DNA of 64,000 nt from Ischnura elegans. Taxonomy: Eukaryota > Arthropoda > Insecta > Odonata > Coenagrionidae. The translations under genes and the position numbers were made by a program. The notes beneath the pieces are model-generated. The model worked only from the letters and a program-made list of their open reading frames with translations, had not been told where the DNA came from and made no database searches. This document shows, piece by piece, positions 49,072 through 60,960 of the stretch. Each line of letters opens with the position of its first letter. The first letter of the stretch is position 1. Where the stretch lies: assembly GCF_921293095.1 (NCBI RefSeq), contig NC_060254.1, forward strand, positions 110,694,917-110,758,916. The letters are read 5' to 3'.

Positions 49072-49664
49072 GCGAGCTTATTTATACCTGGGAGTGGGGC
49101 AGGGAGGAGGTGGTGATGGTGAGAGGGGGAAGAGCCAACGAGGAAATTGATTCCTCAAGGTCAGTGGGTTTACGTGCTGAGTCCAGGAGAACTGATAATA
49201 AAGGAGAGGAGTGGGAGGGGTACAAAAGGTACATTTTTATTGCGAAATGCTATTAAAATTTCTAAATGTCCAAGAAAGTTCAGCTTTTTCTCTTTCCAAG
49301 GATTGTAGAGAAACTTGAAATTAAAAATATAGGAATAAATAAATATTAAAAATATGGTGGGATGTTAATGAAAGAAAGGCGAAAGGAAAAAAGTATTTGA
49401 TTAAATTTCCTCAGTGAAACAAGTCATCTGATCAGGTATGACTTTATTGGAGTGCTGCCATTGTAAGATCGAGAGAAAAAAAAGCTGGCGATCGAATAAT
49501 GTCGGACTAATAATTTTAGGGCTAAACAATAAAATTGGACTATTTAGTTGTAAATAAATTGTGAGAAAACATCTGTTATTTTCACCTCGTGGCCGCGATG
49601 GTACAGACGACGACCCGTTAACTGACGATAGAGAACCAGTTTTCTGATGCATTATTTTCTTATT
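49072..49664. other. Non-coding, nothing recognised
   Basis: No supported feature. Confidence 0.35.
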
Positions 49665-50012
49665 TTACACTTTGACTGCCGGCCGCTAACTTTAAAGCCC
49701 TACTGAAAAATAATCCAGCCCTTTTTACTGAATTCACAAATTTTTTAAAGCATTAGTATCAAAAATATATTTATATAGATTTGTATTTCAATAAAAATGG
49801 ACTTTTGGATTTTTGAAATAACAATTTTAATAATTTAATTTCAAATAATTGGATTTTTGAAATAATAGAACCAATAAGCTATAAACTGTAAAAGTACCAC
49901 GGGCGAAATATTACGGCATTACGCAAACAAAGTCAATAAAATAGAGAGCCGTCCATGGCAATCCTCACAAGGATTAGCAGGACGTAATATTACGTCCATG
50001 GCACGCAAAGTG
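49665..50012. mobile_element. MITE-like remnant, piggyBac-type ends
   Basis: The left end ACACTTTGACTGCC and the inverted right end ACACTTTGCGTGCC match at 12 of 14 positions. The right end abuts TTAA, the piggyBac target. The left flank is TTTT rather than TTAA, so the assignment is tentative. A palindrome GGACGTAATATTACGTCC lies near the right end (about 49981-49998). Confidence 0.45.
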
Positions 50013-50221
50013 TTAATATTACCGAAGATACCAATTCAATATATCGGTGACTTAGATTTCTGGATCGTAATGTTACATCGGAATATGGATCAATTGACGT
50101 AATGGTTGGCGGACTCCTCCTTTCGCCATCAGGAAATATTTGACCGCTCATAAGCATGGTGTCGTAGTGAAACTGGAAGGACGAGTGGACTTCGTCGTGT
50201 GTGACGTACAGTCTGGTTCCA

Positions 50222-50278
50222 GTTTAATTGATTCCGCGAGGACAGAGAGATTCTTTGAAATGGCATGAAGATTCTAAT
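50222..50278 (+). repeat. Dispersed direct repeat R3, copy 2
   Basis: Second copy of the sequence at 47517. Confidence 0.55.
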
Positions 50279-53200
50279 CGCCTTGATCCAGTTGATGGGT
50301 TACAATGACTCCGCGAAACGAGGAACACAGCATTTAAATTACTGGATGGAATAGAAACTTGATAGAGTAAGCTCTATTCCGTCCCAATGAAGAATGATCT
50401 ATGCAGCCTCTGTAGGTTGCATTTAAAATAAATCCAAATGAAATCCGCAGTGCGGCGTTGCTTGCAAAGCGATCCATTTCTACCCAATATTTGTAATTGA
50501 ATATTTACACTCGCAATCAGTACCATTTAGAGACTATGAATTTCATTGGTTATATTATGACACATATGAATTTCGCTTGGCATCAGTAATTATATGGTAT
50601 TTTCCCGTTAAATGAAGGTCACTATGCCATCAGCGACGCGATTTCGTAATTCCATGTGAGAGCATTGATGAGGTTGAAGGGGCCGAGGGGGGGGGGGGGG
50701 GCGAAGGGGCAGATTCAGTGGTTGACTGGAAAATTCTTATATTCATAATGTTTTTAAAGTACAACTGAGGTATATGAGGTTCGATTTTTGGTGATTCTTT
50801 CTCTTGGCAAATGTACGCAAAATATTGTTCTGCGAAATATGTGATAGCTTTTAAGGTGCTTGTATTAACGTATTTCAAAATATCTCACTGGGAGAGAGTT
50901 ACAATCAAGAAATGTTGCGATGCCCAATACAAGAGGGAATTCTTCAACGAGCGTAATGCACTCACAGCTGAGAATGCAAGCAAGGGAAATCCGGAGGCAA
51001 GTTATCAGTTACGACTTGAATCCGGCGTCTAGGGATCGCTACTTGGAGGTGGTGAGATATGCGAAGTCAAAGCAGTGAGCAGCTCAAGGGTGGAAGCTCA
51101 CGAAATTCGTTTTGACAGAAATATGATGAAGATCAAATGTATCCATCGTGCGAGAAATGTGGTAACCAGGCCTGAGACAACAGCATTCCTGTGAACGAAC
51201 TTTGTGGAATGTCACGAGGGAATAGGTTGGTGCATTCATCGTGAGGGTTTTAATGCGTGAGTAGAGAATTCAGGTGTATATTACCCACTGGAGGAGGCCT
51301 ATTCATAGACTTTAGGTTCCTTACCTGCGTTCTCGGATCTAAACATATTTCATCACTTCTCTAAAAGTTGGTAACATCGATTTGTTTAACGCCGACGAGG
51401 CGCCAAATAAGAGACAAGTCGTCTCACTAAGCAACCTTTTTTACCATCTTCCGATTTACATTATCAAAGATAAACGACCTCGTAGCAGCACACGCGGGAT
51501 GAATATAACTGCATTCGAGGCGTGGGAGGGGGAGAAGCGAGTGGGGAGGGCTTGGGAGCGGCCTGCTGCTCTTGTATCCGCGACGCTGCGTGGGCGTTGG
51601 AATATTTTCTTCGCGGACTCAAAGTAAGCATTTTGTGGCAGATACGTCAAAATGAGCGAAACTTTTTCTTTGAAAGGAAAGTAACTCGGCAAAATCTATA
51701 GGAAATGACCATAAAATAATATATTTTCCGAAATTTGACAGTCCCCCCCCCCCTTAATTGCATTTGAGCGAGGGTCAGAGGTCCACCTAAATGTCTCAAA
51801 ATTTTCAGGCCTTATTATGGATCCGTCCCACAGCTTTATTTCATTGAGCCAGATGGATTTGAAAAAAATCGAATATTTCGATCCGCCCTATTACACCCTA
51901 AAGGATGGGTCAAATAATTGGATTGGAATGGTTGAATCGGATTTGAGAGGCATTTTGCGATAATGAAAGTTCTTCTTTCCTTAACATAATCTAAAATCCT
52001 ATATGCCTTACAAAATTTCATATGGGCATCGATTTATTCTTCGGTAGATTTATTCGATAAAATTAGATAAAATAGAACGTGAAGGTTGTATTCGAAGGGT
52101 AGCCTACCCTCCCATCACGACCCCCAAACTCGACCCCCTTAAAATACCTCAACCCCAGAACCATTTTTTCAACGATTTTTTCGTAAGCTTTTATTTTTAT
52201 CGGGTACCATGTTTTTTTCCACACTTGCTGATTTAGCATAAAGTACTCCCGATTTACGATGGATTCGACTGATTCGACCTGAGCTATTCTTTTGAGCACT
52301 TTTTTAAAATTTTACCGTTTTTCCACTCGGGCAATATACATCCATTAATCAGTTCTAATTCGATTTAGAAAACACATTTTCAACAAAACAACAGTTGAAT
52401 GAACTGTTGGTTTTTAAACCAATTCCTCGGCCGGCAATAACGCCAATTCAATATACGATGGAATTCGCTATACTATCTGTCTTCCATAACAGATTAATAT
52501 CCTAAAGCGCGATTATACAGTATGCACTGTACTTTTTTAAATTCCTATTCAGTTATAATTTTGCAAGTCCCTTAAAAATGTTAATAGCGTACTGTGTTCT
52601 TCCTTCTCTTGGGAACCACTTTGTTTGTTATTTGCTACTCCATGGGCGTTTAGACTTCAATCGAATAAAAATATATAACTAGATTCCCTTCGTGAAACAA
52701 CTCTTCTTCATAAGATATAAATTCATTAGTGTAGTTGACTTGCACGTCGGCTGTTGTGGTAAAAATTCTCAATTTATAACTGGAGGGCGAACATAAAAGT
52801 GTTAGGAAAGAAAGTAATTCGATTTCGTGTCGCATTTATCGATTATTCTAATATGTTGCCATATCTGAAATTCAATATCCTGGCCAATGTTTATTTGGAG
52901 TTTTTTCACGAGTGATAATATCAAATTATTCGAAACCGTTGTAGAAAACTTTGAAAATTGTCAAATATTATTTTTTAAGTTCAAGGTTATTCTTCATTGA
53001 TTGTTTTCGTCATGGGGCGGTAAATTTTACCAGTTGGTGAATTGTGGCTCAGCGTAGAAAATGTCTCTTGGGTCGATGATTATAGCTCTGGATCCATGAG
53101 CCGCTATTCCTTACGTGGTGACTCGATATTTTTTCTTAAATTATTCCTGGTTTTTCTTTATCTTCTATTTTGGAGGGGTGACCTTTGAATTTTTTTAAAC

Positions 53201-54660
53201 CACTTAATTCCTGTGGTGGTACATCGGGGTTATTGTAATTCATTTTGCTGCTGTAGCCACTGTCAGAGAATTTTCTCTGTGGCTTGCGCTATTATTCTGC
53301 ACAAGTCCCATGATAAGTCGGTGAAATCACATGGTTAGTGCAAATGGAGGTAGTTTGAGTCAAACTATCAGTTTTTGTAATCCATTCAGAGCTGGTTAAT
53401 AACATTTTTGGCCGTAAAAAATGTGAGCTTTGCCTGCATGTGTACTCAAAATTAATTTTTAGGGGCGTGGAACTTTTTCAACTTCTCAGATTTTTCCCAA
53501 AATCAGAATCCTTCTGGAAACTCTCATTATCTCATTATCACAACTTTTCCTCCTTTGATTTTCTTCATTTCCTTCCTACAGTCAGTTTTATTTTTTCTTT
53601 CCGAAGACGCTACTTTGAAAATCAATGGAACTCGGGGATCACTTATGCATAGGTAAGTTATCCGTAAGCATCGCGTGTAATCGGCAGTAGGAGCTTTGAA
53701 GTCTCTCCTGCCAAAATCGTCAGCCCTCATTACATCACGTACGCTAATAACTCGTTGAATAAGCATTTATTTGTGTGATATGCATGGATTTAACTACACC
53801 AAGTTTCCTTTCTGCTTCATGTGCTTAGTTTTCCCTTGTTTCCTCCTAGTTAATCCGCTTTAATGATGGTTAATTTTTTTTATCTTTGGTTCGGTGGTAT
53901 CTTTCCAATTTTTTCTCAACTTTGTTTGTGCCTAAAATTAAAATAATGATAGCCTCTAGGTTTAGGTCCTTTCATATAAAAAACATTTGCCAGCTTTACA
54001 TAAATTTATTTTCCATTTACAAGGCTTTTCATTTGATAATATGTTTGGTTCTTGGAGTAAAGAAGCGACCAAGTTTTGAAATTTATGTTTTTCGATGCAA
54101 AAACTATCCAATAAAACTTTTAAACAAATAGATTTAACATTTAAATGAAATTTTTAGGATAGTGAAGTGACGTGGATACATTTTATGTTTTTTTCTCTAG
54201 GTTGCTTACTTCTTGCCATATTACAACATTATAATTGTATTAATGTGAATATTATATATCGCCTAAAACCACTAATGTCAGTTCTTTTACTACAGTGTTT
54301 TGTGTATTTGCTTGCATAAACCAATTACTTAACTAATCTTTTTAGATTTTCTTTTTTCTCTTGTCTCTTTAGATCATTAATAATCTTTTTTATTGATTAC
54401 ATTTCGTGTGTAAAATTTCGTTATTACCAAAATTGAAAGTGTGGTTCTTATTAGCTGGCTTTAGGCTTAGTTGGTTGGTATGGCAAACAAGTGCGCAGAA
54501 CAGTAATTTATTTATGAAGGTTAAAGTGTAAAGTAAATTTCCTAAACGTCGGCAAATATGTTTTCTTTTCCATGAACGACCCAAAACTCAAGAGTTCATG
54601 TTAAAATATATAGAAGAGATAAAGAGCAAAATAAATAATATGTTGTTAGCCGTCAGGTTG
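50279..54660. other. Non-coding, with G15 run and GC-rich patch
   Basis: A run of 15 G lies at 50687-50701 and a GC/CpG-rich patch at about 51480-51610, with open frames on both strands that have no known domain. The remainder is AT-rich. I see no gene, RNA or matched repeat. Confidence 0.35.
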
Positions 54661-55135
54661 TCTCCGCATCAGTCGCCATTACCTCCCTTCCTTTAGGAGC
54701 ATGCATACTTTCGCTGTAAAACGGTGCTTCCCGTTCTCTCTCTCTCCTGGGATCTCTTGCCCCAACGATTAACGCCCACGTGAAAACCGAGCTCTCTCTC
54801 CCGGAGGAACGCAGGTACTACATGCCTACGTATGCATGGATAAAAAAACAGAGTCCCTTGACGCATGTTAAATGCAGTGGACGCCACTCAACGGAGCAGG
54901 ACTTGAAGGACTCGTGCCGTACCACGCTGCTGATGCGAACGTTTGCCCCAGTTCACTTGGAACGCGCGCCTCGTCCTCTTTTTTTTCATTGGGTCGTAAT
55001 GCACTTCCCTTTTTTCTTTCTCCTCAACGCCCGCGCGTCAAGGGTTTTCCCTACCGGAGGAAAAAAAGGGGTTCAGAGAACTTGGCAATAAATTGTTACC
55101 CCTTGAGAAGGGATCCTCTTACTTGACGACTACCC

Positions 55136-55140
<5 letters not shown>
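54661..55140. other. CpG-rich segment, possible regulatory region or exon
   Basis: GC and CG dinucleotides are raised and two + strand frames overlap (54780-55091 and 54872-55126). No domain is recognised. It directly precedes a GA microsatellite. Confidence 0.3.

Positions 55141-55172
<32 letters not shown>
55141..55172 (+). repeat. (GA)16 microsatellite
   Basis: Uninterrupted GA dinucleotide repeat of 32 bases, flanked by shorter CTCTCT runs upstream (about 54735 and 54793). Pure tracts like this are usually length-polymorphic. In flies GA tracts bind GAGA factor, but whether this one does is unknown. Confidence 0.95.
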
Positions 55173-55176
<4 letters not shown>

Positions 55177-56588
55177 TGAGTTCCAGCATAAATAACGAAT
55201 GCGTATGGGTAGGGCCGCTTTTAAAATGATGGATGGATATCCAAGGGGAATTGACGAAGTGTCATTGAACTTATTCCCTTCTCCAATGACGGTCTATCGG
55301 GGAATTATAGCAAAAAATAGAAGTAAAATTATAGAATTCGCTTCGTAAGTGGAAACGTGTACGGTGCTTTACGCGATTAAAAAACTCTCGACGCCTCTTC
55401 CCTTAAAATACTCACTCTGAGGAAAGAATGATGTAAAATAAAGTAGAATATCGTTCGGTAATTGTAGTGACCATAGCTCACGTTGACTTTTTTCCTAGTA
55501 TAATTTCTTCTTTAGCAACCAAATGAAATTTTTCAAAAATATGACAAAACCAATTTGACGGTATAACTTTTAAATTTTCTCAATCATAACATGTAATTAT
55601 TATGTAACAGTTTCTGGCGTTGTTCATGTGGAAACTGTTAATATTTAACTTAATGAAATCGCAATAAAATTTTTAAAGATTTCATAGTGATTTCATCATG
55701 TTTAGTAAAATAAAAAGTTAGATCGCATGTTTAGATTAGATCATTCTGAAGAGGAATAACGATTCAAAGAATTAATTCATGATCAATTTTGGGACATGTC
55801 CTGTTAAAGGTTTAATTATCCTTCTTTCATATATTTATGATATTTTCCTAAAGCAATGGAGGTACAAGTTCCAACTTGCTGGTATTCAGCGCGATGCAGG
55901 GGATTGAGGAGATCACGAAGAATATATTTAGCAGAAAACTTGGGTGAAGTCCCCAGTGGAAGTACACATTAACATTTGAAGTTTTACACACTTAAATCAA
56001 ACACAAACCGACCTAGGTTCTAACGTAAGTCTTTCATTTTTAAGGTGAAAAACTACAGAAGTCTCTGCGATATTCCATCATCATGATTGAAAAAATTACA
56101 CCGAATTAAAGCTGATTATATTGTTTGTATCCTTGAAAGTGAAAGAGAAAAGTGTTAGAAAACCAGTTGTGTTCTATGGGTTCATGGGGTATGTTTTGGT
56201 TGGGTATCCTAGGAATAGATACAGTATGGACGTAAAACCATCTTAGTAAATAGAAAAAGACAAGTATTGGAGAATATATATTTCACTTTGTGTGAATACG
56301 CAAGGGTACACGGGGCCTTACTTACCTACTTTATCGACGTTTCTTTAGGAAAATTACCATCCTCAGAGCAGCAATAAGTTGTGCAGGGCCTTCATCAAGG
56401 CGTAGCGGAGATTCAAAGGAATGAACACGACAGAAATATGTTCACTTACAGCGGGAAGTGGAACTTTGGGAAACCAAGGGGACGTAGGATTTCTCTCGTG
56501 GTATTTTAAATAAAAGAGCAATATTTCAAAAAATGTAGGACAACATATATTTCACTTTGTACAACTATACACGAGTATATTACATGAT
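55173..56588. other. Non-coding 3' flank of the cuticle protein gene
   Basis: AT-rich with no supported gene. Confidence 0.4.
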
Positions 56589-56594
56589 TTTAAT
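56589..56594 (-). terminator. Candidate polyadenylation signal
   Basis: ATTAAA on the minus strand, 89 bases beyond the stop codon of the cuticle protein gene. It is the commonest variant of AATAAA; no closer canonical signal is seen. This would give a 3' UTR of about 100-120 bases. Confidence 0.4.
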
Positions 56595-56682
56595 TTTTGC
56601 GGTCGTTCAGAGATGGTTTTTTTTAGTAGTGGAAAACCTTCTGGACGGCGCTGTGGGGTTTATAATGGAAGGAAGGGTTGAT

Positions 56683-59600
56683 TTAGGCCCAGGGTGCGTG
56701 GGAAACAGCGGCGGTGGCCCAGGGGGCGTGTGCCACAGGGGCTGAGGCCCAGGGGGCGTGGTAGACCAGGGGCTTGGCAACAGTCAACACTGGCTTGGCT
56801 ACGGCCACCACTGGCTTGGCTACGGCCACGGCGATGGGTTCCCTGTTGATTACGGCGTTGAATCCGTTGACGTCGTCAGCGGTGTACTCGACGGTCCTCC
56901 TGAAGCCATCTGGGTCGACGAGGGAGTACATGCCCTTGATGGCTCCGTTCTCCAGGGACTCTGTCTGGGACTTGTCATCTCCGGTGGTGGCGTCCTTGAC
57001 CTCGTAGTGGAAGCTGTATGAAGGGTTGGGGTCAAAGGGCTCCGGCTCGGCTGGCTTAGCGACGACGACTGGCTTAGCGATGGCCACTGGTTTGGCCACG
57101 GTGATAAGTGGTTTGGCCACTGCGAAGGTGGGAGCGTGGAAGGCGAACGGAGATCCGTAGTATCCGGCAGATGGGATGACGCCCGCCTGGGACACGGCCA
57201 CCAGAGCAAGGAGGACGAGGAACTGATTGGAGAAGAGGAGGAGGAGAAGAAAATATTGGTATTTAAACTGGTTTTATGATAAAGAACATATTGGAGTTAT
57301 CAATTCAATCGTTCTTAAAGTCGTCTTATCTTGGGGAGATAACTGAGACAATATTTTTGCGTTGTAGGTTACATTAAGGAGATGAGTAGTTCGGTTATGT
57401 TGTTTTTTATAAATAACTGTAACACCAATTATGAAGATAAGACGTAAAGTGTACGAAAAACAATTTTAACCTGCCTGAATCTGCCATCTACCGGGTTGAA
57501 TGCTAACAGTTGTGACTACTGAATAGATGTGGCATACGTAAGGTTTTGAAGGGTAAAGTATTAATAAGATATGCAGTGCAAATATTTCGTTACTCAATCT
57601 GGTATGTTAATTGGACTAGATTTAAAAAAATTTAAATCCATGCAATGCATTTGGGTTCGTGCTTGTTGCTGACCACATGAGTACGGCCGTCTATATTTTT
57701 AAAAATCGAGCTCTTTGTGTCCTTTAAAACACAGAGTTTCAAAATTGGAGGATTATAATGAATAAAAGGTATTTCTATTACTTTGTCGAAGCAAAAGACG
57801 GGAACAGATTGCCTGAGGATTAGTTTTAAACTGAAAGAAAAAGCGCTGCCGACGACAGTGTGAGTAGGTGTCCGATAGAAATGGGTGGGATTATTATTAA
57901 TGCTTATGTGGGGAATACTTTCGATTCGTGGACACTTTGAAGGTGGATGCCGTAAAAAGTTATTCCTGCCCAAAAAATGCAAACGGTGACGAAAACGTGG
58001 TGGTAATGGGAAGTCAGTTGAGATACAAGAAGGTGAGAAATATGAAACGAGATAATTGATGGAATGTGAAGTCATTGGAAGAGGATGAAAGCAGAAGGAA
58101 ATTCGTAGCTTCCATTGACGATATCCTGGAAAATTAGAGGGGGGCTAGTGAGCGTGGGGAAGGGAGGTTGAATTGCTTTAAGAATACCATCACAGAGGTA
58201 GCTGAGGAGCAATTTGTGAGAAGGGCAGTCGAAATCAAGAGTATATGGATCGCTGATCACATCAAAGCTTTCATCGAGAAAGAGAGGGAGGATAAGAGAA
58301 AGAGTAGATGAAAAAATTCGTGGTCCTCTAATACTCAGAATCTTAGACCACCGAAAAAAGGAATCAGAAAAGAATACAGACCTTTTAGAGCTGTTGCTGG
58401 AGGCGGATTCTGAAGACAATATGCATGGATATGGAGAGAAATGAGCAGATATTTTGAAGAATATGAGAAGAGAGAACACTATGGATTACTGTGAGATATA
58501 GAAGAACACGTTTGCTTGGTCACGTAATAAGACACAATAGGTACGTGGGAATCATAATTCAAGGAAACATTCAAGGAAAAGACCCTACAGGAAGAACAAG
58601 GGACAAGTACATATTTAGATCAGCTCAAGAAGGATGAAGGGAAGAATAGTCATGGAACGAGATTGAGATAGGGAGAAATTGAAGGCTTAAGTATGTGTAC
58701 CAATGATTGCAATAATACATTCGTATGGGAAAATGTGTGACGTTATTAATCGGTCCGGTCTGTGGTAGATTGAATCACAGGAGCGCATTTGAGCTCGGAA
58801 TAGAATAACTCTAAAATTAACTCGAACGAATAATACATAAAAACTAGAAAATAATAATATGCATGTTAAAATTAATGCACCCGAAATTATTTCTTTTAGA
58901 TCTTATGTCCTGAAAATAATCTATGAAAATAGATGAATATTTTTTGCCGTTCAACTATCTATTCTCTTGAAAAAGTACTAAAGGTTTTATTGAATGTTTC
59001 CTGTATTTTCACTGTTTACAATATAGTATATTACATCTTCCCTGCGATGTCAGTCACAGCATAACATTTGTAAAAATATGCTGTGTTGAGATTTCGATTT
59101 TGGCATGTAAATAAATATAGAAAATATTCCACTTTGTACAAAACATGTTCAAAGAAGATAGAATTAATTTTTATCGGTAATACATATTGGGGATGCCCGG
59201 CTTCTGGCCTCTTAATGATTTCTCATCAACTATTTTAATTTGGCGAACCTTGTGAGATTAAACATGGTATTTGCCGATTTTAACATGATATGCATCGCTT
59301 AAAGCTCCTTAAAGCACAACGTTGTCCAAGGAAACGATTCCCCCCTCCTTCCCTGTTTGCATGAAAATTCACACGCTAGTGGCCTAGTGTGGAGTGAGCC
59401 CTATCCTCACCCATCAATCTCCTCTCAGTTGAATGAGTGAGTGAGATTTATGAAACGTATCTGCTGACTTATTCGGGGGACCATTTTATCCGATCGAAAT
59501 GAATCTCGCTCGTAGATTAAAACACGGATTATGTCCAACCAATCAAGTGATAGTGTCCTATTTCCCTGTTGATAACTATATCGTTGTGGAGTATCGGTAC

Positions 59601-59802
59601 AGCTAAATTCATCAAAAAATATTTACTCCACATTAACCTATTTACTTTCGGAACCAACTTGAGGAAGACTCACAGAGCACATTAATATTGGTTAGATCCC
59701 GCTTTACGATAGAAGGAACGGCTCCTGGACAATTTCTCCGATAAAGAAGATAGTAATTAAAAAAAGGATGGGGGGTTTCAGGTGACTTACCTTAGCTGCC
59801 AT
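56683..59802 (-). CDS. RR-2 cuticular protein, two exons, 183 residues
   Basis: Exon 1 is 59802-59791 (MAAK) and exon 2 is 57222-56683, joined in phase 0 by a GTAAGT donor and a CAG acceptor. The product is a secreted structural protein that binds chitin in the cuticle. Residues 1-17 form a signal peptide ([17 protein letters not shown]). Residues 38-61 repeat a V/I-A-K-P motif. Residues about 67-128 are the extended Rebers-Riddiford domain of RR-2 type, with [36 protein letters not shown] and NGFNAVI. Residues 134-156 repeat AVAKP again, and the C-terminus has three HAPWA repeats. A tiny first exon ending inside the signal peptide is typical of this family. The gene appears intact. RR-2 proteins are generally linked to hard cuticle; that role here is inferred. 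Confidence 0.95.
57950..58720 (+). mobile_element. RTE-type retrotransposon remnant inside the intron
   Basis: About 58165-58240 reads [20 protein letters not shown], like the endonuclease-RT linker of RTE elements. About 58495-58620 reads [24 protein letters not shown] and GRTRDKYI, the C-terminal RHD.L...EGKI.GKRGRGRPR block. The RT domain between them is deleted. It lies antisense to the host gene. Confidence 0.65.
59350..59450 (+). repeat. tRNA-type SINE S1, copy 3 (3' part)
   Basis: AAAATTCACACGCTAGTGG, GAGTGAGCCCTATCCTC, CTCTCAGTTGAATGAG and a short GAGT tail match the 3' body of the S1 copies at 43.7 and 45.7 kb. The tRNA-like head is missing. Confidence 0.55.
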
Positions 59803-59850
59803 TTTCGCTGGTTGAACTGAATCAAGTGCCTTGTTGGACGCGGTCCTCAG

Positions 59851-59858
59851 CTTATATA
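59851..59858 (-). promoter_or_regulatory. TATA box of the cuticle protein gene
   Basis: TATATAAG on the minus strand, 49 bases upstream of the ATG. An initiator-like GCACTT with its A at 59827 lies 31 bases downstream of the first T of the box, the normal spacing, and would give a ~24-base 5' UTR. Insect cuticle protein genes commonly have strong TATA boxes, which fits stage-specific bursts of expression. Confidence 0.8.
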
Positions 59859-60194
59859 CCCGCTCGTCTTGTCTTGTCGAGGGAAGACCACACCCCACAG
59901 GGGGGCTTAAGATTCCCCTCCACTCATCTCACTGGGACGCACGCGTCCATACCTTGCTCCCGACATAGGTTTTTTTACCCACGCATCTCAAAAAGTGGAT
60001 CGCTATGCCGAAATACATCCCCTCCCATCCTTACGCAACGTGGAAATTAAGAGGATGAGAAATTTCTCCTCGCTCGCCGCCGGAGGTTATCGGACGGCCG
60101 GCAGATGCCCGGGTTGTCGCGCTAAACCAGTAGAGGCGAGCAGTGTTCCATCCCCAACGAAACGCAATCATTTATTCGAGCAAGGTTTTTAAAT
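59859..60194. promoter_or_regulatory. GC-rich upstream region of the cuticle protein gene
   Basis: The 330 bases upstream of the TATA box include a CpG-rich block at about 60065-60150 (GCCGCCGGAGG, GGACGGCCGGCAG). Enhancer or hormone-response sites are expected here, but I could not identify a specific one. Confidence 0.35.
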
Positions 60195-60960
60195 GTGGAG
60201 TCGGTTAAGTATTTAGGACTATTTCTTACGTGGGACTTATCCTGGGGGAGAATATGCAGGAAATTAGCGGGCAGGGGAATCGTAAATTAGGATTTATAAA
60301 AATAATTCTTGGAAAATCCGATGAAAAGTTAATTAACAATTTTATTATTCTCTCTTGAGGCCTTTTTTGGAGTGCACCGCTTGTGTATAGGATGCATATA
60401 GATAAGAAATGGTTTCGCTTGTACATAGATTGTATAGGCGAGCAGTAAGATTTGTAAAACATTGTTACGGTGAAGATAGTAGCGTAACAGAATCAATTAG
60501 GAATTTAGAATGGGAAAGTCTAATCGAACCAAGGGAAAATTAGTTTAAAACTTGTGCAGAAATTGCAGGTAGAATAATTTTTTCCTGATGCTCAAGATAT
60601 GTTGAGGGAGCCTAAGCACTATTGTGAAAGCGATCGCATGGATATGTTTAAGGAGATAAAAGGCAGAAACAATGCATTTAAGATGTTTTTTCCGTGTGCA
60701 ATAAGGGACTAAAATACCCAAGGTAGTTCAGCTCTAGGATAGATTGACTTTGACTTGGTAAATAGACTTAGCATGTATAGTTAATATCTTACCATAATTG
60801 TCAAATATAGCTATCTGCATCCATTTATTGGCATGTTATAACTCATGCATGACTCTTTTACTACGCTAAATTTTCGTATTCTATCCCTAGCAAATAGTTT
60901 TATGTGTGTGGTAGCATGTTCGTATCTTTAGCACTACTCTCTTAGTTTCTGATCTGACCG
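60195..60960 (+). mobile_element. LINE-A reverse-transcriptase C-terminal remnant
   Basis: The longest LINE-A coding remnant. VESVKYLGLFLTWDLSWG gives the YLG box. A shifted frame then yields YRRAVRFVKHCYGEDSSVTE, RNLEWESLIEPR and finally DMFKEIKGRNNAFKMFFP followed by CAIRD, the terminal block of non-LTR polyproteins. The 3' region to about 60960 parallels 9940-10182. Stops and frameshifts make it inactive. Confidence 0.8.

Larger units (their letters stand above)
57223..59790 (-). other. Intron of the cuticle protein gene
   Basis: 2568 bases with GTAAGT at the 5' end and a pyrimidine-rich TCTTCTCCAATCAG at the 3' end. It contains an RTE remnant in the antisense direction (about 57950-58720) and a SINE S1 copy (59350-59450). 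Open frames inside it at 57632-58479 (minus) are not exons: they lie opposite the RTE remnant and have no splice support. Confidence 0.85.

Noticed and set aside
56758-57209. Open frames on + (56758-57021, 56774-57007) and in a shifted minus frame (56850-57209) across the cuticle protein exon
   Set aside because: They are shadows of the real minus-strand exon, kept open by its GC-rich, repeat-rich codons.
60001-60192. GC-rich open frame upstream of the cuticle gene
   Set aside because: A short frame in promoter-proximal CpG-rich DNA with no domain or splice support.
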